This document shows, in pieces, positions 60,539 through 64,000 of a DNA stretch of 64,000 nucleotides (position 1 is its first letter; each line of letters begins with the position of its first letter). The translations under genes were made by a program, and so were the position numbers. Under the pieces are notes generated by a model that was not told the origin of the DNA, did not search any database, and was given only the letters and a program-made list of their open reading frames with translations. Source of the DNA: an uncultured Candidatus Peregrinibacteria bacterium (lineage in GTDB: Bacteria > Patescibacteriota > Gracilibacteria > Peribacterales > Peribacteraceae); the NCBI GenBank assembly GCA_903854335.1, contig CAINVY010000013.1, positions 62,001 through 126,000 on the forward strand, given 5' to 3'.

Positions 60539-61153
60539 ATGAACGGTCTCATCGCCAGAAAAGTCGGCATGTCTCGTATCTTCCTTGAGTCAGGGGAAGA
60601 AGTTCCTGTGACGTACTTGGAAGTACGACCGAATGTCATCGTCCGTATGAAGACGAAGGAGAAGGATGGCTACGATGCGGTCGTGGTCGGCGTGGGCGGC
60701 AAGATGTGGAGGAGCCGCAAAGGAAAGGAGCACACACGCTACAGCGTTCAGAAGGAATGGAGAGTGGATTCGCTCGAAGGTTTGGAGACGGGCAAGCAGC
60801 TCTCCGTCGATATTCTTCCCGCGGATAGCTTGGTGACGATCACGGGTGTCTCGAAGGGAAAGGGATTCCAGGGCGTCATGCGCCGTTGGAATTTCTCGGG
60901 TGGACCCGCCAGTCACGGATCGCACTTCAAGAGAGAACCGGGAACCATCGGTATGCGTACTCAGCCGGGGAGAGTCCTCAAGGGTCATCACATGGCCGGA
61001 CGCATGGGAGGGGATACGATCACGTTGCAACACCGTTCCGTGGTTCTGGTCGACAGCGCGAAGAACGTGCTTGCGATCAAAGGGCCGATTCCGGGTCCCA
61101 CGGGCTCCACCGTTTTCCTCACCAAAGAATCCACTCCCGATAAGAAAGAATAA
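60539..61153 (+). CDS. rplC: 50S ribosomal protein uL3
   Basis: The 204-residue protein is a full uL3: LIARKVGMSRIFLESGEEVP at the start, VVGVGGKMWRSRKGKEH, GVSKGKGFQGVMRRWNFSGG, SHGSHFKREPGTIGMRTQPG and GRVLKGHHMAGRMGG near the peptidyl-transferase contacting loop. It is the first gene of this operon; rpsJ, which usually precedes it, is absent. The ATG at 60539 starts the family sequence. Confidence 0.95.
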   Translation: MNGLIARKVGMSRIFLESGEEVPVTYLEVRPNVIVRMKTKEKDGYDAVVVGVGGKMWRSRKGKEHTRYSVQKEWRVDSLEGLETGKQLSVDILPADSLVTITGVSKGKGFQGVMRRWNFSGGPASHGSHFKREPGTIGMRTQPGRVLKGHHMAGRMGGDTITLQHRSVVLVDSAKNVLAIKGPIPGPTGSTVFLTKESTPDKKE

Positions 61154-61162
61154 TTCTCACCC

Positions 61163-61942
61163 ATGACGATCGAAGTCTTCTCCATGACCGGCGCCAAGAA
61201 AGGAACCTGGGATCTCCCGGAGGAGCTCTTCGATGTGAGAGTCAATGAAGGATTGATCCATCAGTTCGTCACGCTCCAGCAGAGCAATCGACGTATCGCC
61301 ATCGCCCATGCGAAGAGCCGGGGCGAGGTGCAGGGATCGACACACAAGCTCTACGCGCAGAAGCACACCGGTCGTGCACGTCGCGGCGCGTCGCGCAGCC
61401 CGTTGCTGCGAGGAGGAGGCAAGGCGTTCGGACCCAAGAGCATTCGCAACTTCACGAAGGACATGCCGCGCGCCATGCGCCACGCCGCGCTACGAGCAGC
61501 ACTTTCCATGATGGCGAAGCGCAAAGCGATCTTCGGCCTCGAGGGCTACCCCGAAGCGATCAAGACCAAGGACGCGATTGCGCTCCTGAAGAAGCTTCCG
61601 GTGGATATTGGTCGTCGCATCGTCTTCATCGTTGCGGCTCCTCACAAGTCGCTGACACTCTCGACGCGCAACATTCCGAATGTCTCCACGTTGCTCGCCT
61701 CCTATCTCAATCCGGAATCCATCGTCTCGGCGCGCTCGATCGTCTTCCTCGAAGGAAGTCTCGAGAAGGCGCAGGAGGTGTTTGGCAAGAAGAAGAGAGA
61801 TCGCACGGCAGGGAAGAGGGCGGTGGAGGAAGTTGTTGAACCGAAGAAGAAGCCTCTGAAATCGAAGATGCTGAAGACAGCAGTCGTAAAGAAGAAGACA
61901 ACGACCACGAAGAAGAAGAAAGCTTCCTCTCCCTCCGCCTGA
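61163..61942 (+). CDS. rplD: 50S ribosomal protein uL4 with C-terminal extension
   Basis: The 259-residue protein has the uL4 core (HQFVTLQQSNRRIAIAHAKS, QKHTGRARRGASRSPLLRGG with the exit-tunnel loop, GPKSIRNFTKDMPRAMRHAA) followed by a tail of about 50 residues rich in Lys and Thr (KTAVVKKKTTTTKKKKASS). The tail is not part of normal uL4. uL4 also represses its own operon in some bacteria; a leader hairpin lies upstream. The stop overlaps the rplW ATG (TGATG). Confidence 0.93.
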   Translation: MTIEVFSMTGAKKGTWDLPEELFDVRVNEGLIHQFVTLQQSNRRIAIAHAKSRGEVQGSTHKLYAQKHTGRARRGASRSPLLRGGGKAFGPKSIRNFTKDMPRAMRHAALRAALSMMAKRKAIFGLEGYPEAIKTKDAIALLKKLPVDIGRRIVFIVAAPHKSLTLSTRNIPNVSTLLASYLNPESIVSARSIVFLEGSLEKAQEVFGKKKRDRTAGKRAVEEVVEPKKKPLKSKMLKTAVVKKKTTTTKKKKASSPSA

Positions 61943-62250
61943 TGGAACTCACGCAAGTCATCCTCGGCCCCATCGTGACGGAGAAAGCGGAGCGCCTGAA
62001 GGCGTCTGCGCATCACACGTACACGATGCGCGTGCATCCGCATGCGACGAAGATCGATGTGAAGAACGCGCTGCGCCGCTTCTACGAGGCGGATGTGCAG
62101 ACCGTGCGGATCGTGAAGGTCGCCGCGAAGACGAGGCCGATCCAAGCGGGGGGAACGATGGAGAAGCGTCATGCGGGGAAGAAAGCCCTCGTGACTCTCA
62201 AGCCCAAGAGCAAGCCGATTGATCTCGCTTCCTTCGAAGTTCCCGCCTAA
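61942..62250 (+). CDS. rplW: 50S ribosomal protein uL23
   Basis: The 102-residue protein matches uL23: LTQVILGPIVTEKAERLKAS, KIDVKNALRRFYEADVQTVR and the basic C-terminal strand. It sits at the exit tunnel and docks SRP and trigger factor. Its start overlaps the rplD stop. Confidence 0.94.
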   Translation: MELTQVILGPIVTEKAERLKASAHHTYTMRVHPHATKIDVKNALRRFYEADVQTVRIVKVAAKTRPIQAGGTMEKRHAGKKALVTLKPKSKPIDLASFEVPA

Positions 62251-62252
62251 TC

Positions 62253-63095
62253 ATGCCTCTGCGTAAGCCCAAACCAACGACACCTGGACGACGTCAGATG
62301 ACGATCGCGGATTTCTCTGGCCTCAGCAAGAACGGTCCCGAGAAGAGTCTCGTCCACGGGAAGAAGCGCATCAGCGGCAGAGACGGAAAGGGGAGAGTGT
62401 CGGTGCGTCACCGCGGCGGAGGCCACAAGAGACTCCTGCGCGATGTCGACTTCAAGCAGATGGGAAAGCTCGGTGTGCCGGCCGTTGTGCAATCGATCGA
62501 GTACGATCCGAATCGTTCGGCGCGCATCGCCCTCGTCTACTACATCGACGGTACGAAGAAGTATCTGCTCGCACCGGAAGGTCTCAAGGAGGGTGATCAG
62601 GTGGTGGCGGGGAACCGCACGAAGGTGAAGGTGGGCAACCGCATGGAGCTCCAGCACATCCCGGTCGGCTACCACATCTACAACGTGGAGATGCACGTCG
62701 GACGCGGCGGACAGATCGTGCGCTCCGCGGGAACGTCCGCGACGCTCATCGGCTTCGATGAACCCTACGCGCTCCTCCAGCTCCCATCCTCCGAAATCCG
62801 CAAGGTGCGCAAGGAGTGTTTCGCCTCCATCGGCGTCGTGTCGAATGGCGAGCACAGCTTGATCAATTGGGGCAAGGCGGGACGCATGCGTTGGCGCGGT
62901 CGCCGCCCGACGGTCCTCGGAAAATCGATGAACGCCGTGGATCACCCGCATGGTGGTGGAGAGGGGCACAGCCCGATCGGTCTCAAGCATCCGAAGACGC
63001 CGTGGGGAAAGCCCGCTCTGGGTGTGAAGACGCGACGCAAGCGCAAGTCCTCGACATTGATCATTCGTCGTCGTACCCGTAAGAAGAAGAAGTAA
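62253..63095 (+). CDS. rplB: 50S ribosomal protein uL2
   Basis: The 280-residue protein matches uL2: RKPKPTTPGRRQMTIADFSG, RVSVRHRGGGHKRLLRDVDF, HNVEMHVGRGGQIVRS-like central strands, and NAVDHPHGGGEGHSPIG with the conserved histidine near the peptidyl-transferase centre. Standard length and no major insertions. It starts 2 nt after rplW. Confidence 0.96.
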   Translation: MPLRKPKPTTPGRRQMTIADFSGLSKNGPEKSLVHGKKRISGRDGKGRVSVRHRGGGHKRLLRDVDFKQMGKLGVPAVVQSIEYDPNRSARIALVYYIDGTKKYLLAPEGLKEGDQVVAGNRTKVKVGNRMELQHIPVGYHIYNVEMHVGRGGQIVRSAGTSATLIGFDEPYALLQLPSSEIRKVRKECFASIGVVSNGEHSLINWGKAGRMRWRGRRPTVLGKSMNAVDHPHGGGEGHSPIGLKHPKTPWGKPALGVKTRRKRKSSTLIIRRRTRKKKK

Positions 63096-63110
63096 TCCTC
63101 CTCCCCTCCT

Positions 63111-63446
63111 ATGTCACGCTCTCTCAAAAAAGGCCCCCATATCGATCCGAAGCTCCTGAAGAAGGTCATGAAAATGATCGCTGCGCAGGAGAAGAAGATC
63201 GTGAAAACTTGGGCGCGCGAATGCGATATTCCACCCGAGTTCGTCGGCTTCACCTTCGCGGTCCATAACGGAAAAGATTTTGTTCCCGTGTACGTTACGG
63301 AGCAGATGGTGGGACACAAGCTCGGAGAGTTCGCCTGGACGACGAAATTCAGGGGTCATGGAGGCAAAGCCGCCACGACCGTCGCTCCCGGAATGGCCGG
63401 CGCTCCCAGTGGTGGCTCATCCGGTCCCGCTTCCCCCGCAAAATAA
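63111..63446 (+). CDS. rpsS: 30S ribosomal protein uS19 with tail
   Basis: The 111-residue protein has uS19 features ([60 protein letters not shown]) and an added Gly/Ser/Pro/Ala-rich tail of about 15 residues. uS19 sits at the head of 30S near the tRNA. No Shine-Dalgarno sequence precedes it; CCTCCTCCCCTCCT lies upstream instead. Confidence 0.95.
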   Translation: MSRSLKKGPHIDPKLLKKVMKMIAAQEKKIVKTWARECDIPPEFVGFTFAVHNGKDFVPVYVTEQMVGHKLGEFAWTTKFRGHGGKAATTVAPGMAGAPSGGSSGPASPAK

Positions 63447-63471
63447 CAGCGTTCTCTTCTAACCTTCGATC

Positions 63472-63948
63472 ATGAAAGCTCTCCTCCATTCCGTCCGCAT
63501 CGCGCCCAAGAAGCTCAACCTCATTGCGAGGTTGGTGCGAGGCCTGAGCGTGCCCGACGCCACGGAGTCGCTGCGCAAGACGAACAAGAAAGGAGCGCGG
63601 ATCGTCGAAAAGCTCCTGCTCTCCGCCGTCGCGAACGCATCGCACAACGATAAGCAGGATCCGCAGATGATGGTCATCAAGACGATCGTCGTGAATCAGG
63701 GGCAGGCCTATCGTCGAGGAATGCCGAAGGCGAGAGGGCAGACGCGCCCGTACAGAAAGTTCCTTTCGCACTTGGAAATTGTTCTCGGGTACGCGGAGGA
63801 GAAGGAGGTGAGCCCGGCTGCGGCGAAAAGAAAGGAAAAGGCTTCCGCTAAGCCGAAGAATCCTGTAAAAGCTATCCGCTCGAAGACCAAGAAAACCGAT
63901 ACTTCCTCGGACTCCTCGGCATCTTCGTCTTCCTCCGTTTCCTCATAA
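63472..63948 (+). CDS. rplV: 50S ribosomal protein uL22 with tail
   Basis: The 158-residue protein has a uL22 core (MKALLHSVRIAPKKLNLIAR, SLRKTNKKGARIVEKLLLSA, GQAYRRGMPKARGQTRPYRK, the tunnel hairpin) and a tail of about 50 residues rich in Lys, Pro and Ser, ending in a run of serines. uL22 lines the exit tunnel. The tail is unusual. Confidence 0.94.
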   Translation: MKALLHSVRIAPKKLNLIARLVRGLSVPDATESLRKTNKKGARIVEKLLLSAVANASHNDKQDPQMMVIKTIVVNQGQAYRRGMPKARGQTRPYRKFLSHLEIVLGYAEEKEVSPAAAKRKEKASAKPKNPVKAIRSKTKKTDTSSDSSASSSSSVSS

Positions 63949-63950
63949 TT

Positions 63951-64000
63951 ATGGGTCAAAAAGTGAACGCCAACGGCTTTCGACTCGGAATCACGCACAC
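63951..64000 (+). CDS. rpsC: 30S ribosomal protein uS3 (start only)
   Basis: The first 16 codons, MGQKVNANGFRLGITHT, match the uS3 N-terminus (M-GQKVNPNGFRLGI). It starts 2 nt after rplV and is cut by the window edge. Confidence 0.9.
   Translation, partial: MGQKVNANGFRLGITH

Noticed and set aside
60510-60540. A possible tRNA T-arm (GGTTCGAACTT on the minus strand) near the rplC start
   Set aside because: No matching acceptor, D or anticodon arms could be found.

Overview
The window looks like part of a small, streamlined bacterial genome, most likely a member of the Candidate Phyla Radiation (Patescibacteria), perhaps the Peregrinibacteria/Peribacteria. This is an inference from gene content, not a database match. 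Supporting points are a group I intron in the 23S rRNA gene, an S-layer protein with SLH domains, GatCAB-type tRNA amidation, many lone housekeeping genes instead of conserved operons, a single TrbC/VirB2-like pilin, and a SpeD homolog beside homospermidine synthase. TGA is used as an ordinary stop codon. Coding density is high and genes alternate strands often.

Layout. 1-10 kb: tail of a corrinoid adenosyltransferase, bL34, an M16 peptidase, a UPF0104 membrane protein, Ndk, a Ctp protease, a DUF1858/A-type fusion, RNase HI, VanW, RecO, FtsX and a TPR protein. 10-25 kb: pilin, hibernation factor, bL25, an unusual PRMT-like methyltransferase, and a cell-envelope group (M23, LysM-M23, D,D-carboxypeptidase, FtsQ, GT4, lipoprotein) mixed with dNTPase, PgeF, NnrD, MetA and an FGGY kinase. 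24.4-25.4 kb is a scar next to tRNA-Asp with a broken recombinase and a headless ORF. 25-33 kb: TerC-like protein, GatA-GatC, RnpA-YidC, class I aldolase, CysRS. 33-38 kb: the S-layer gene with a strong terminator, followed by a palindrome-rich noncoding tract. 38-46 kb: FemAB, Mn-type SOD and a polyamine neighbourhood (SpeD-like, homospermidine synthase, LysA-like decarboxylase, ureohydrolase). 46-51 kb: rpoB without rpoC, SSB and small unknowns. 51.4-55.8 kb: a 23S-5S rRNA unit with its own promoter, an attenuator-like leader and a boxA, but no 16S. 55.8-60.3 kb: a small leaderless gene, an RsuA/RluB-type pseudouridine synthase, a beta-CASP nuclease and a lysyl-tRNA synthetase fused to an HD domain. 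60.4 kb to the end: ribosomal protein genes rplC-rplD-rplW-rplB-rpsS-rplV-rpsC.

Expression signals are distinctive. A -10 box commonly lies 6-9 nt before the start codon, which fits leaderless mRNAs, and Shine-Dalgarno sequences are nearly absent even before ribosomal protein genes. rpoB and the ribosomal protein operon share a promoter of the form TTGACGCATCC...TTTAGA.

The most unusual features are: (1) a group I intron at 23S position 1951 whose 3' catalytic half is present twice as a perfect 116-bp direct repeat; (2) a bacterial PRMT homolog that keeps the double-E loop and THW motif; (3) a SpeD homolog that keeps the self-processing residues but lacks the usual AdoMet-contacting WPE motif, next to homospermidine synthase; (4) a LysRS-HD fusion; and (5) widespread apparent leaderless initiation.
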